Assembly (NCBI GenBank): GCA_947243845.1
Contig: CAMXIF010000001.1
Coordinates: forward strand, 62,001-126,000
Direction: 5' to 3'
Source of the DNA: an uncultured bacterium
GTDB lineage: Bacteria; Bacillota; Clostridia; Lachnospirales; Lachnospiraceae
Length of the DNA: 64,000 bases
This document shows positions 35,534 to 46,065 of this stretch, piece by piece. How positions within the stretch are numbered: the first letter of the stretch is position 1; each line of letters opens with the position of its first letter. The notes below the pieces were generated by a model that made no database searches, was not told where the DNA came from, and worked only from the letters and a program-made list of their open reading frames with translations. The translations under genes and the position numbers were made by a program.

Positions 35534-36214
35534 ATGAAAAATCCCGTTATCATCAAAAGTTTTCCAAACGGCCTTTCCATTTATCTGGATGGAGAGATGC
35601 CTTTTGCTCAGCTGCTTGAGGAAGTGGCTGTAAAATTTAAGGAATCTGCGAACTTCTTTAAAGATGCAAGTATGGTAGTTTCTTTTGAAGGACGCAGCCT
35701 GACAGATCAGGAAGAACGGCAGATTGTCAACATTATCACAGCCAATTCGGCCTTGAATATTCTCTGTATTATGGGAAAGAACGAGGAAACGAACAAAAAT
35801 TATGTAAAAGCATTGCAAAAGCTTTCTTTCCATCAGGAAGTGTTGGAGAATGCCGGGCAGTTCTATAAGGGTACGCTTAAGGATGGGCAGATGTTGGAGA
35901 CTGACAACAGCATTATCGTACTGGGGGATGTATATCCGGGCGCCTGTATTGTATCCAGCAAGGATGTGGTCATTTTAGGAGGCCTTTATGGACAGGCTTA
36001 TGCCGGTGGCAACGGAGAGGACGGACATTTTGTTGTGGCGCTTGAAATGTCGCCGGAAAAACTTAAAATTGGCGACTTCAAATACAAAACATCAGAGAAA
36101 CAGAGCAAATGGTCGATCAAACCAAAGGTTCAGCCAAAGATTGCTTATGTGAAAGACGCAAGAGTTATAATAGAGCCGATTACCAAAGAATTACTGAACG
36201 ACCTGCCGTTCTAA
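35534..36214 (+). CDS. minC: Septum site-determining protein MinC
   Basis: 'NSIIVLGDVYPGACIVSSKDVVILGGLYGQAYAG'; next to minD/minE. Confidence 0.92.
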   Translation: MKNPVIIKSFPNGLSIYLDGEMPFAQLLEEVAVKFKESANFFKDASMVVSFEGRSLTDQEERQIVNIITANSALNILCIMGKNEETNKNYVKALQKLSFHQEVLENAGQFYKGTLKDGQMLETDNSIIVLGDVYPGACIVSSKDVVILGGLYGQAYAGGNGEDGHFVVALEMSPEKLKIGDFKYKTSEKQSKWSIKPKVQPKIAYVKDARVIIEPITKELLNDLPF

Positions 36215-36317
36215 GGCGGGGGAGATGATTCTGAAGGAAGGAATTTTCTCGAAGATAATTCCGAAGGAATTTTCTTCTGTTTAGGGGACGATAACAATTC
36301 ATCAACGGAGGTTTGCT

Positions 36318-37109
36318 ATGAGTGAAGTGATTGTCGTCACATCAGGGAAAGGCGGAGTAGGCAAGACCACTACTTCAGCAAACGTTGGCACAGGTCTGGC
36401 AGCTATGGGTAAAAAGGTGATTCTGATCGACACGGATATCGGGCTTCGTAATCTTGATGTGGTGATGGGGCTTGAGAACAGGATTGTCTATAATCTGGTT
36501 GATGTAGTGGAAGGAAACTGCCGCATTAAGCAGGCCATCATACGGGACAAGCGTTATCCCACACTGTTCCTGCTTCCTTCGGCGCAGACCAGGGACAAGA
36601 CGTCCGTGAGTCCCTCGCAGATGGTCAGAATGATCAGTCATTTAAAAGACCAGTTCGACTATATCATACTGGACTGCCCGGCGGGCATTGAGCAGGGATT
36701 CCAGAATGCGATTGCAGGAGCGGACAGGGCGCTTGTGGTGACCACCCCGGAGGTTTCCGCAATCCGGGACGCAGACAGGATCATCGGCCTTTTGGAGGCC
36801 AATGAGATACATAAGATGGATTTGATCATCAACCGTATCCGTCATGATATGGTCAAACGCGGGGACATGATGTCTTCGGAGGATGTGGTGGATATTCTCT
36901 CCCTGCCGTTAATCGGTCTGGTACCCGATGATGAGAATGTGGTCATAGCCACAAATCAGGGCGAGCCATTAGTCGGCAGTAACACATTGGCGGGTAAAGC
37001 CTATCAAAATATCTGTTACAGAGTGCTTGGCAAAGAAGTTCCTTTTATGGATCTGGAGAAAGGGATTTCATTCTGGGCCAAAGTATCAGGTATTTTCCAT
37101 AAAAGTTAG
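36318..37109 (+). CDS. minD: Septum site-determining protein MinD
   Basis: 'VVTSGKGGVGKTTTSANVGTGLA'. Confidence 0.97.
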   Translation: MSEVIVVTSGKGGVGKTTTSANVGTGLAAMGKKVILIDTDIGLRNLDVVMGLENRIVYNLVDVVEGNCRIKQAIIRDKRYPTLFLLPSAQTRDKTSVSPSQMVRMISHLKDQFDYIILDCPAGIEQGFQNAIAGADRALVVTTPEVSAIRDADRIIGLLEANEIHKMDLIINRIRHDMVKRGDMMSSEDVVDILSLPLIGLVPDDENVVIATNQGEPLVGSNTLAGKAYQNICYRVLGKEVPFMDLEKGISFWAKVSGIFHKS

Positions 37110-37120
37110 GAGGGATCGGT

Positions 37121-37384
37121 GTGTTTAAAAATCTGTTAAAGCGGAAAAGCTCAAGAGAAATAGCCAAAGACAGGCTTAAGATACTGCTTATTTCCGACAG
37201 AGTCAACTGTTCGCAGGAAATGATGGAAATGATAAAGAATGATATCGCCAAGGTGATATCCAAATATATGAAGATTGATACACAGAGCATGGAGATTCAG
37301 ATTACCAAGACAAGCGGTAAGGGTCATAGTCTGAAGAATCCAACGCTCTACGCAAATATACCGATTCTGGATCTAAAACAATAA
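37121..37384 (+). CDS. minE: Cell division topological specificity factor MinE
   Basis: 'SREIAKDRLKILLISDRVNCSQEMMEMIKNDIAKVISKYM'. Confidence 0.93.
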   Translation: MFKNLLKRKSSREIAKDRLKILLISDRVNCSQEMMEMIKNDIAKVISKYMKIDTQSMEIQITKTSGKGHSLKNPTLYANIPILDLKQ

Positions 37385-37490
37385 AAAAAGTAAATTCCTT
37401 CGGAATTAACTTTGCGAGAACCGCTTCGCGGCCTCGAATAAGCGGAGGAATTTTGAGGGATCCGCTTCGCGGCCTCGGCAGTACGAGAGA
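37385..37490 (+). repeat. Dispersed intergenic hairpin repeat (two tandem GCTTCGCGGCCTCG modules)
   Basis: AGTAAATTCCTTCGGAATTAACTTTGCGAGAACCGCTTCGCGGCCTCGAATAAG...GGGATCCGCTTCGCGGCCTCGG; same family as 24309-24497. Confidence 0.8.
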
Positions 37491-37505
37491 AGGAGAAAAC
37501 GCAGC

Positions 37506-38609
37506 ATGTTAAGGCACTATCACATCAGGGACTATGATTTCAAATTGATTATCTTTGTGGTAGCACTTACGGCAATGGGGATTCTTGCCATCGGCAGTGC
37601 CAAAGAATCCCTGCAGTCGAGACAGCTTGCGGGGGCGGTATTCGGGTTTTTCCTGATGTTAGTTATTTCTCTGTTTGATTATTCGATCCTCCTGCATTTT
37701 TACTGGCTTATGTATGTGGTTAATATTCTGCTTTTATGGCTGGTGCGGGCCGTGGGAGTAGAAGCAGGCGGTGCACAAAGATGGCTGAATCTATTTGGCA
37801 TACAGTTTCAGCCTTCGGAAACTGCCAAGATTTTGTTGATTTTATTTTTTGCACAGTTTATCATGAAACATAAGGATGAAATGGATTCGCTGCGGGTAGT
37901 CGGCGCTTGTGTGCTTTTGTTTGTGCCACCTATTTATCTGATTTATAAACAACCGGATATGTCTACCAGTATTATGGTGGTATTGGTGTTTTGTGTGCTT
38001 TTGTTTGTGGGCGGCATTGGCTGGAAATATATTATTCTGGCACTATCGATAACGATTCCTGCTTTTGTGATAGTGCTTACTCTGATTTTGCAGCCGGATC
38101 AGGATATTATTGAAAGTTTCCAGCAAAAGCGTATTCTGGCATGGCTGTATCCGGAAGAATATGCCACAACAGAGGCCTATCAGCAGCTAAATTCGATTAC
38201 GGCGATTGGATCCGGCATGCTTTATGGAAAAGGATACAATACCAATGAAATCACTTCCGTAAAAAACGGAAATTTTATTTCTGAGCCGGAAACAGACTTT
38301 ATTTATGCAGTTATCGGGGAAGAATTTGGTTTTGTTGGCGGTTGTGCCGTAATTGTGTTATTGATTTTCATTTCATTTGAATGTATTATGGTAGCTAGGA
38401 GGGCAAAAGATTTGGCCGGTACGATCATCGCTTCGGGGGTAGCGGCGCTGGTCGGGTTTCAGGGAATGTTAAATATCGCTGTGGCTACTGGTGCAAGTCC
38501 CAATACAGGGATACCATTGCCGTTTGTCAGTTATGGGCTGACTTCGTTAGTAAGCCTGTATATTGGGGTAGGGTTTGTACTGAATGTAAGACTGCAATGC
38601 AAAAAATGA
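37506..38609 (+). CDS. rodA: RodA/FtsW/SpoVE family peptidoglycan polymerase
   Basis: Polytopic; 'FQPSETAKILLILFFAQF', 'FVSYGLTSLVSLYIGVGFVLNV'. Confidence 0.93.
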   Translation: MLRHYHIRDYDFKLIIFVVALTAMGILAIGSAKESLQSRQLAGAVFGFFLMLVISLFDYSILLHFYWLMYVVNILLLWLVRAVGVEAGGAQRWLNLFGIQFQPSETAKILLILFFAQFIMKHKDEMDSLRVVGACVLLFVPPIYLIYKQPDMSTSIMVVLVFCVLLFVGGIGWKYIILALSITIPAFVIVLTLILQPDQDIIESFQQKRILAWLYPEEYATTEAYQQLNSITAIGSGMLYGKGYNTNEITSVKNGNFISEPETDFIYAVIGEEFGFVGGCAVIVLLIFISFECIMVARRAKDLAGTIIASGVAALVGFQGMLNIAVATGASPNTGIPLPFVSYGLTSLVSLYIGVGFVLNVRLQCKK

Positions 38610-39019
38610 CAGGGGTGTTAGCTATGAATATCGCATTAATCGCACATGATGCAAAGAAAAAACTGATGCAGAATTTCTGCATCGCTTATCGGGGGATTTT
38701 GAGTAAGAATGAACTATATGCCACTGGTACAACGGGGCGTCTGATCGAGGAAGTGACCAATCTGACGATCCATAAATACCTGGCGGGGCATTTGGGCGGC
38801 GCCCAGCAAATTGGCGCGCAGATCGAGCACAATCAGATCGATCTGGTCATCTTTCTGCGTGATCCGCTCTATCCGAAATCTCATGAGCCGGATGTCAACA
38901 ATGTAGTTATGCTGTGTGACCGGCATAATATTCCGTTGGCAACGAATCTGGCATCGGCGGAACTGTTGATCAAATCACTCGACAGAGGGGATCTTGAGTG
39001 GCGTGAAATGTACAAATAG
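38597..39019 (+). CDS. mgsA: Methylglyoxal synthase
   Basis: 'IALIAHDAKKKLM', 'GPLGGAQQIGA'-like 'HLGGAQQIGAQIEHNQIDLVIFLRDPL'. Confidence 0.95.
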   Translation: MQKMTGVLAMNIALIAHDAKKKLMQNFCIAYRGILSKNELYATGTTGRLIEEVTNLTIHKYLAGHLGGAQQIGAQIEHNQIDLVIFLRDPLYPKSHEPDVNNVVMLCDRHNIPLATNLASAELLIKSLDRGDLEWREMYK

Positions 39020-39989
39020 AAAGTATAAACTGAAGATAAGTGCAGCGCTTATGGCTGTGATGATCTGCATGACAGGCTGTGGCAGTACCAAATACGACAT
39101 GCCTTATTCACCGCAGAACAGTGTCAGTAGTTATCAGCTTTTAAATGTGGCCAACCAGGAGACGATTGAACCTTTTGCGGCCAATTTGTGTGTGGCGGCC
39201 AAGGATGTTTCTGCTTCGGGAGTCAGTCTGTCGGAAGTGGGAGCTGCAGGACTTTTCGATACCAAGAATCTGGAAACGCTCTATGCTAAGAACGTGAATA
39301 ACCAGATGAATCCGGCCAGCCTGACAAAGGTGATGACAGCGCTTGTCGCGCTTAAGTATGGGAAGCCGGACGATGTGTACGTGGCTTCGGAAAATGTAAA
39401 GATTACGGAGTCCGGGGCGGTTCTATGCGGCTTGAAGCCGGGGGATAAGATGACTCTGGATCAGGCGCTTCATATTCTGCTCATGTATTCGGCCAACGAT
39501 GTGGCGATTTTGATTGCAGAGGGAGTGGGCGGATCTGTAGATCAATTTGTAGCGCTGATGAATCAGGAAGCACAGGAGATTGGGGCTACCAACTGTCAAT
39601 TCAAGAATCCTAACGGACTGACCGAAGAGGGGCATTATGTCACGGCATACGATCTTTATCTCATCTTTCAGGAAGCGTTAAAGTATAATCTGTTTAATGA
39701 GATTATACAGACGAACTCTTATTCAACGGTTTATATGGATGCCAATGGGGCGGATAAATCTTTGGAGATAGAGAATACAAACCAGTATCTTCGGGGCGTT
39801 TATGAGATGCCTGATAACGTGACGGTTGTGGGCGGTAAGACCGGAACCACCAGTGCAGCGGGACATTGTCTGATTCTGTTGTCCAGAAGCAGCAGCGGGA
39901 CTCCTTATATATCTGTTATCCTCAAAGATGATTCCAGGGAGCAGCTTTATGAGGATATGAGTACGCTTCTGGAAAGTACTACGAAATAA
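38994..39989 (+). CDS. dacA-like: D-alanyl-D-alanine carboxypeptidase
   Basis: 'MNPASLTKVMTALVAL' SxxK, 'SAND', 'GGKTGTT'. Confidence 0.92.
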   Translation: MSGVKCTNRKYKLKISAALMAVMICMTGCGSTKYDMPYSPQNSVSSYQLLNVANQETIEPFAANLCVAAKDVSASGVSLSEVGAAGLFDTKNLETLYAKNVNNQMNPASLTKVMTALVALKYGKPDDVYVASENVKITESGAVLCGLKPGDKMTLDQALHILLMYSANDVAILIAEGVGGSVDQFVALMNQEAQEIGATNCQFKNPNGLTEEGHYVTAYDLYLIFQEALKYNLFNEIIQTNSYSTVYMDANGADKSLEIENTNQYLRGVYEMPDNVTVVGGKTGTTSAAGHCLILLSRSSSGTPYISVILKDDSREQLYEDMSTLLESTTK

Positions 39990-40103
39990 AGCAGGGAATG
40001 AACTTTTATAGTTGTTTTTTTGTCAGGTTTCCCTTATAATAATTGGTAGATGGAGTAAATCGTACAGGGCTATATAAATATTTTACTTTAGGAGGGTTTT
40101 ACC

Positions 40104-40523
40104 ATGGTTCAATTCATTGTAGGCAAAAAGGGAAAAGGAAAGACCAAGCATCTACTTGATAAAGTAAATACGGAGATAAAAGAAGCACAGGGTAATGTGG
40201 TATATTTAGATAAGAGCACCAAGCATATGTTTGAACTGAACAATAAGATCAGATTGATTGATGTGCCGGAGTATCTGGTTACAAACAGTGATGAGTTTAT
40301 CGGTTTTATCTGCGGAATCATTTCACAAGATCATGATCTGCAGCAAATGTATTTCGACAGCTTTTTAAAGATTGCCTGTCTGGAGGCGGAAAATCTTGAC
40401 AGAGAGATTGCCAAGATTGAGAAAATCAGCGAAAAATTCCATGTAGATTTTGTGATAAGTATATCTTTGGATGAGAGTGAACTGCCGGAAAGTGTTCGCT
40501 CTAAGATTATCGTTTCCTTATAG
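40104..40523 (+). CDS. Small P-loop protein, hypothetical
   Basis: 'IVGKKGKGKTKHLLDKV' Walker A-like N-terminus. Confidence 0.55.
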   Translation: MVQFIVGKKGKGKTKHLLDKVNTEIKEAQGNVVYLDKSTKHMFELNNKIRLIDVPEYLVTNSDEFIGFICGIISQDHDLQQMYFDSFLKIACLEAENLDREIAKIEKISEKFHVDFVISISLDESELPESVRSKIIVSL

Positions 40524-40559
40524 GAAAATATACATATTCAAAATGGGAATTCCATAAAT

Positions 40560-40585
40560 GCCCCGTAGCTTGCTGCGGGGTATTA
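40560..40585 (+). terminator. Hairpin, probable terminator
   Basis: CCCCGtagcttgctgCGGGGTATTAT. Confidence 0.55.
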
Positions 40586-40611
40586 TCATGAGAGAAGGAG
40601 ACTGACTGCAA

Positions 40612-42024
40612 GTGGCTGACGATCGCAATAAGATAGCTAAATATAGAAGGCCGATCAATCTGAATATCGGTATGGTGATCTTTGCCGTGATCTTTATCTA
40701 TGTAGTGATCTGTGTTGTCATGTACTTTAAGACAGATCATATCGTGGGATACAGCGTTATGGAAGGATCGCTTACTTCCAATAATATTTACAAAGGAATC
40801 GCCCTGCGGGAGGAAGAGATTGTGTCCAGTCAGGATGCGGGGTACATCAACTATTTTGCGAGAGAAGGAGAGCGTGTTGCGGCCAGAAACCTGGTCTATA
40901 CGATTGATGAGACCGGCAGGCTTGCCGATTATATCAAGGCCGGCGAGAGCGGGGAAAATACCTTGTCAGAATCGGATCTGGCTGAACTGAAGACGGAAAT
41001 CACTTCGTTTACAAATCGTTTTGACTGCAGACAGTTTGGGGAAGTCTATAATTTTAAGCACAATGTGGAAGGAACCGTCATAAAGCTTGCCAATTATAAT
41101 ATATTGGAAAATGCAGATGCCTTAAACGATGCTTCCGGAACTTCTTTGATCAATTATCGTTATGCGGACAAAAGCGGCATTGCAGTTTTTGCCACAGATG
41201 GCTATGAGGATCTCACGCTGCAGGACATGAAGGCAGAGTATTTTGATGAGGAGACATATGAGAAAAAGTATCTGGTAAACAATGATCTGGTGGCGGCGGG
41301 AGACCCGGTCTATAAAATCTGTAAGAGTGAAGACTGGTCTATTGTGATTCAGGCGGAGAGAGAACTTTTGGATGTCCTGGAGAAGAAACGGCAGAATAGT
41401 AATGATGTGTATGTGGAGGTGCGGTTTTTAAAGAATCAGTATACTGCCTGGGGCAAGGTGGATATCTTTACGAATGAAGAGGGAGCCAACTTCGTGTCAC
41501 TTACCTTCACCAATTCCATGATCACGTTTTGTACGGATCGGTTTATCGACATTGAACTTCTCTTGGAGGATGAAAAGGGGCTTAAGATCCCGAATACTTC
41601 GATTGTACAGAAAGAGTTTTTTATCGTGCCCAAATCTTATGTGACAAAGGGTGGTAAGCGCGGTGAGTATGGTGTTCTGCTGGAGACCTATGATGATGAA
41701 GGTAACGCGATCACACAGTTTATAGAGACGCCGATCTATCATGAGACTGAGACAGACTATTATCTGGATGATACCGTCCTGCGGGCAGGCAATTACATCA
41801 TCAAGCCGGAATCAACGGAAAAGTTTGCCATCAGCTATACGGGCACCCTGACCGGTGTGTATAATATCAATAAAGGATATGCGGATTTTAAAGAAATCAG
41901 TATCCTGTACAACAATGAAGAGTACTCAGTAGTGAAATCCAATACAATGTATGGCTTGAATGTGTACGATTATATTGTGCTGGATGCTTCCATGGTGGGG
42001 GACAATGAGTTTATATATGATTAA
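40612..42024 (+). CDS. HlyD-domain-like membrane-anchored protein
   Basis: N-terminal TM, 'AGYINYFAREGERVAARNLVYTID'. Confidence 0.6.
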   Translation: MADDRNKIAKYRRPINLNIGMVIFAVIFIYVVICVVMYFKTDHIVGYSVMEGSLTSNNIYKGIALREEEIVSSQDAGYINYFAREGERVAARNLVYTIDETGRLADYIKAGESGENTLSESDLAELKTEITSFTNRFDCRQFGEVYNFKHNVEGTVIKLANYNILENADALNDASGTSLINYRYADKSGIAVFATDGYEDLTLQDMKAEYFDEETYEKKYLVNNDLVAAGDPVYKICKSEDWSIVIQAERELLDVLEKKRQNSNDVYVEVRFLKNQYTAWGKVDIFTNEEGANFVSLTFTNSMITFCTDRFIDIELLLEDEKGLKIPNTSIVQKEFFIVPKSYVTKGGKRGEYGVLLETYDDEGNAITQFIETPIYHETETDYYLDDTVLRAGNYIIKPESTEKFAISYTGTLTGVYNINKGYADFKEISILYNNEEYSVVKSNTMYGLNVYDYIVLDASMVGDNEFIYD

Positions 42025-42712
42025 AGAAAATCTTGACAGCGTAAAACAAAATATAGAGAAAGCCTGCAGTTTATGTGGCCGTGCTGCAGAGTCAGTTAAA
42101 TTGATCGCGGTGAGTAAGACCAAACCCGTGGAGGATATCGAACAGGCCTATGCTTATGGCTGCCGGGACTTTGGGGAAAACAAGGTGCAGGAACTTGTGG
42201 AAAAATACGAGAAAATGCCAAAGGACATCAGATGGCATATGATTGGACACCTGCAGCGTAATAAGGTGAAATATATTGTGGATAAAGTCTATCTGATTCA
42301 CAGCGTGGATTCTGTACGGCTGGCGGAAGAAATCAGTAAAGAAGCGGTTAAGAAAAATCTGACGGTTTCTGTTCTTGTGGAAGTCAACGTAGCCGGGGAA
42401 GAGAGTAAATTTGGTACATCTTCCGATGAGGCGCTGCATATGGTGGAGGAAATCGCCAAATTGCCCGGAATCCGTGTGAAAGGGCTGATGACAATAGCGC
42501 CTTTTGTTGAAAATGCAGAGGAAAACAGACTATACTTTGCAAAATTAAAACAAATTTATGTTGACATAATACAAAAAAACATTGATAATGTTTGTATGGA
42601 AGAACTTTCTATGGGGATGACCGGAGACTATGAAGTTGCAATAACAGAAGGCGCTACATATGTCAGGGTCGGTACAGGCATATTTGGAGAAAGACATTAT
42701 AGCACGGTTTAG
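42005..42712 (+). CDS. YggS family PLP homeostasis protein
   Basis: 'IAVSKTKPVEDIEQAYAYGCRDFGENKVQELVEK', 'WHMIGHLQRNK'. Confidence 0.94.
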   Translation: MSLYMIKENLDSVKQNIEKACSLCGRAAESVKLIAVSKTKPVEDIEQAYAYGCRDFGENKVQELVEKYEKMPKDIRWHMIGHLQRNKVKYIVDKVYLIHSVDSVRLAEEISKEAVKKNLTVSVLVEVNVAGEESKFGTSSDEALHMVEEIAKLPGIRVKGLMTIAPFVENAEENRLYFAKLKQIYVDIIQKNIDNVCMEELSMGMTGDYEVAITEGATYVRVGTGIFGERHYSTV

Positions 42713-42750
42713 TATACATAAGTTGAGAAAGAATAATAAGTCTGACTGAC

Positions 42751-43266
42751 ATGGAGGATGCAGTAATGAGTGTAATGGATAAGTTTTTAAATGCCATGAA
42801 ACTGAACGATGAAGAGGATGATGGATACTATGACGATGACTTTTATGACGATGATCCGGAACCGTTAAAAAAGCCGAGTCAGATGAAAGATAGTGTTTCT
42901 ATAGAGGATGACAAGGGGATGCGTAAGGCCTCTCCGAAAGTGACACCGATGCCGAAGAGCAAAAAGATGACAGGTAACGGCATGGAGGTCTGTGTGATCA
43001 AACCGACAACGGTGGAAGACGCCAGAGAGATTACAGAGACGCTGTTGGCTAACCGGACAGTGGTCTTAAATCTGGAAGGTTTGGATGTGGATATCGCCCA
43101 AAGGATTATTGATTTTACATCTGGTTCCTGTTTCGCAATGTCGGGTAATCTGCAGAAGATTTCTCATTATATTTTTATCATCACACCGGCAAGTGTAGAT
43201 ATTTCCGGAGACTTCCAGGAGATATTATCCGGTTCTTTCGATGTACCGATTGACAATGGATTTTGA
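42751..43266 (+). CDS. sepF: Cell division protein SepF
   Basis: 'VCVIKPTTVEDAREITETLLANRTVVLNLEGLDVDIAQRIIDFTSG'. Confidence 0.94.
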   Translation: MEDAVMSVMDKFLNAMKLNDEEDDGYYDDDFYDDDPEPLKKPSQMKDSVSIEDDKGMRKASPKVTPMPKSKKMTGNGMEVCVIKPTTVEDAREITETLLANRTVVLNLEGLDVDIAQRIIDFTSGSCFAMSGNLQKISHYIFIITPASVDISGDFQEILSGSFDVPIDNGF

Positions 43267-43317
43267 TAGGGGATACCGGTGATGACAGGAGTTATATAAG
43301 AAAGATACGATATTTTA

Positions 43318-43350
43318 ATCAGACTTCCTGGCAGTCAATGTCAGGAAGTC
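43318..43350 (+). terminator. Rho-independent terminator
   Basis: GACTTCCTGgcagtcaatgtCAGGAAGTCtattctt. Confidence 0.75.
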
Positions 43351-43424
43351 TATTCTTAATTATACAGGAAATTTGCTAGTGTCTTATTTTATATAAGAAA
43401 TACAAGGGAAGGCGGGCATGAAAG

Positions 43425-44534
43425 ATGGCTAATCGAATGACAATAAATTATGAGAAAAAACCATGTTATGATATTGTCTTTACAAAGGACTTTGATTTAC
43501 TTTTAGATGAATTACAGGCTTTTGACATAGAGAACAGAAGAGTGGCGGTGATCGCGGACACCAATACGGCCGCATTATTTGGCGAAACAGTAAAAGGCAT
43601 ACTGGAGGAACATTGCCGTAAGGTGATTCTTCACGTATTTCCAGCAGGGGAAGCGAATAAGACTCTGGATACCGTGAAAGAAATTTATAAGAAGCTGATC
43701 GCGGAGCAGTTTGACCGTAAAGATCTGCTGATTGCGCTTGGAGGCGGGGTGGTGGGAGATATCACCGGCTACGCTGCGGCTACCTATCTGAGGGGTGTTG
43801 ATTTTGTGCAGATTCCGACCACATTAATTGCACAGTCAGACAGTAGTATTGGCGGCAAGACAGGGGTGGATTTTGACGGTTATAAGAATATGGTGGGCGC
43901 GTTCTATATGCCCAAATTGGTCTATATGAATATCGGTACTTTAAAAGAACTGGATGACAGGCAGTTCTATGCGGGATTTGCCGAGGTGATGAAGCATGGG
44001 CTGATTAAGGATGTTGCTTTTTATGGATGGCTGCTGGACAATATGTATGAGATTCACGACAGAGATCTGGAAATTCTGGAAGAGATGGTCATGAGAAGCT
44101 GCAGTGTCAAGAAACTGGTAGTAGAAAAGGATCCGACAGAAAAAGGTGAGCGTGCGCTGCTTAATTTTGGCCATACCATTGGTCACGCCATAGAGAAAGC
44201 CATGCATTTTGAGATGCTGCATGGAGAGTGCATATCCCTGGGGATGGTGGCAGCGGCCTATATTTCCTGGAAACATAACTGGCTGTCCATGGAAGAGTAC
44301 TATGAGGTGCGGGATATGTTTGTCCCCTTTAATCTGCCGATCAGCATTGATTCGATTGAACCGGAGGAAATTGTACGTCTGACCAAATCGGATAAGAAAA
44401 TGGAAGCCGGGCAGATTAAGTTTGTGTTGTTAAAAAAGGTCGGGAAGGCAGTTATTGACAGGAATGTTACGGAGGATGATATCCTGGGCGCTGTCAGGGA
44501 AATATATTTTAGTGATGAGGATACACGGGAATGA
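43425..44534 (+). CDS. aroB: 3-dehydroquinate synthase
   Basis: 'ALGGGVVGDITGYAAATYLRGVDFVQIPTTLIAQSDSSIGGKTGVD'. Confidence 0.97.
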   Translation: MANRMTINYEKKPCYDIVFTKDFDLLLDELQAFDIENRRVAVIADTNTAALFGETVKGILEEHCRKVILHVFPAGEANKTLDTVKEIYKKLIAEQFDRKDLLIALGGGVVGDITGYAAATYLRGVDFVQIPTTLIAQSDSSIGGKTGVDFDGYKNMVGAFYMPKLVYMNIGTLKELDDRQFYAGFAEVMKHGLIKDVAFYGWLLDNMYEIHDRDLEILEEMVMRSCSVKKLVVEKDPTEKGERALLNFGHTIGHAIEKAMHFEMLHGECISLGMVAAAYISWKHNWLSMEEYYEVRDMFVPFNLPISIDSIEPEEIVRLTKSDKKMEAGQIKFVLLKKVGKAVIDRNVTEDDILGAVREIYFSDEDTRE

Positions 44535-45058
44535 GCCTGAAAAAGAAAATCTTTTTATTTCTGGATCTGCTGGTGATAGCCGGTCTGATTATACTGGATC
44601 AATATACGAAATATCTGGCTGTCATTCATTTAAAAGATAAGCCAGCCTACAATATCATAAGTGGAGTACTGGAATTAAATTATCTGGAGAATCAGGGGGC
44701 GGCTTTTGGCATGTTGCCTAATCAGAAGATTTTCTTCATTTTTGTAGCGATCGTGATCACGAGTGTAGTGGGTTATGTGCTTTATAAAATGCCGGACAAA
44801 AAGAAATATACGAAACTGCACATTTTATTCAGCCTAATCGTGGCAGGATCGATTGGCAATATGATCGACAGGATACGGTATGATTATGTGGTGGATTTTA
44901 TTTATTTTGTACGCCTGAATTTTCCGATCTTTAATGTGGCGGATATTTATGTGTCGATTGCCGCCATCTTTTTGATCATTCTGCTGTTGTTTGTATATAA
45001 GGAAAAGGATCTCTATTTTATCAGCTTTAAACAGAAGAGATACCGGGAAATTAAATAG
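44531..45058 (+). CDS. lspA: Lipoprotein signal peptidase
   Basis: 'ILDQYTKYLAV', 'NQGAAFGML', 'GSIGNMIDRIRYDYVVDFI'. Confidence 0.95.
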   Translation: MSLKKKIFLFLDLLVIAGLIILDQYTKYLAVIHLKDKPAYNIISGVLELNYLENQGAAFGMLPNQKIFFIFVAIVITSVVGYVLYKMPDKKKYTKLHILFSLIVAGSIGNMIDRIRYDYVVDFIYFVRLNFPIFNVADIYVSIAAIFLIILLLFVYKEKDLYFISFKQKRYREIK

Positions 45059-45070
45059 AAGAGAGAATCT

Positions 45071-45979
45071 ATGGAACAGTTTACTTATCAGATTGGGATT
45101 GAGGAAGATGACGAGAGAATCGATAAATGGATCAGCAGTGCGCTCACAGATCTTTCCCGTTCCTATATTCAGAAATGTATCAAAGAGGGACAGGTTTATG
45201 TCAATGATGTTCCGAAGAAAGCCAGCTATCGGCTTAAGGTGGATGATGAGATTGTATTTCGGATTCCAGAATCGGTGGAGCCGTCCATCTGTGCAGAGGA
45301 TATTCCCCTGTCTGTTCTTTATGAGGATGAGGATGTTCTGATCGTAGATAAGCCCAAAGGTATGGTGGTACATCCGGCGCCAGGGCACTATAGCGGTACT
45401 CTGGTCAATGCGGTGCTGTATCACTGTAAAGGACAGCTTTCCGGGATAAACGGCGTTCTCAGGCCAGGTATTGTACATCGGATTGACCGGGATACCACGG
45501 GATCCTTAGTGATCTGCAAAAACGACCGGTCACACAGGGAGATTGCTGTTCAGTTAAAAGACCATTCCATGACCAGAAGCTATCGGGCTATCGTCCATGG
45601 TGTGCTCAAGACGGATGAGGGGACGGTGGATGCGCCTATCGGCAGGGATGAGAAGGACCGCAGAAGAATGGCAATCAACGATAAGAATGGCAAACCGGCT
45701 GTTACACACTATAAGGTGTTGAAACGCTTTCGGGAATATACATATATAGAATGCAGGCTGGAGACCGGCCGTACTCACCAGATTCGTGTGCATATGACAT
45801 CCATCGGGCATCCCCTCTTAGGGGATGAGGTGTATGGAAGCCGCAGATCGCCATTTCGGCTGGAAGGGCAAACACTGCATGCATATAAGCTTGGGTTTAT
45901 ACATCCTGTCACACAGGCGTATTTGGAAGTGTGTGCACCGCTTCCGGCCTATTTTGAGCATTTGCTTGAGGTTTTATGA
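45071..45979 (+). CDS. rluD: RluD-family 23S rRNA pseudouridine synthase
   Basis: S4-like N-terminus; 'GIVHRIDRDTTGSLVICKND', 'LETGRTHQIRVHM'. Confidence 0.95.
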   Translation: MEQFTYQIGIEEDDERIDKWISSALTDLSRSYIQKCIKEGQVYVNDVPKKASYRLKVDDEIVFRIPESVEPSICAEDIPLSVLYEDEDVLIVDKPKGMVVHPAPGHYSGTLVNAVLYHCKGQLSGINGVLRPGIVHRIDRDTTGSLVICKNDRSHREIAVQLKDHSMTRSYRAIVHGVLKTDEGTVDAPIGRDEKDRRRMAINDKNGKPAVTHYKVLKRFREYTYIECRLETGRTHQIRVHMTSIGHPLLGDEVYGSRRSPFRLEGQTLHAYKLGFIHPVTQAYLEVCAPLPAYFEHLLEVL

Positions 45980-46065
45980 TGTTTTTATGATAGGATTTCC
46001 CGGCGCAAGAGAGGATAAATATTAATAAATTGTTAATTTTTTTTAAAAAATAATAAACAAAACTC

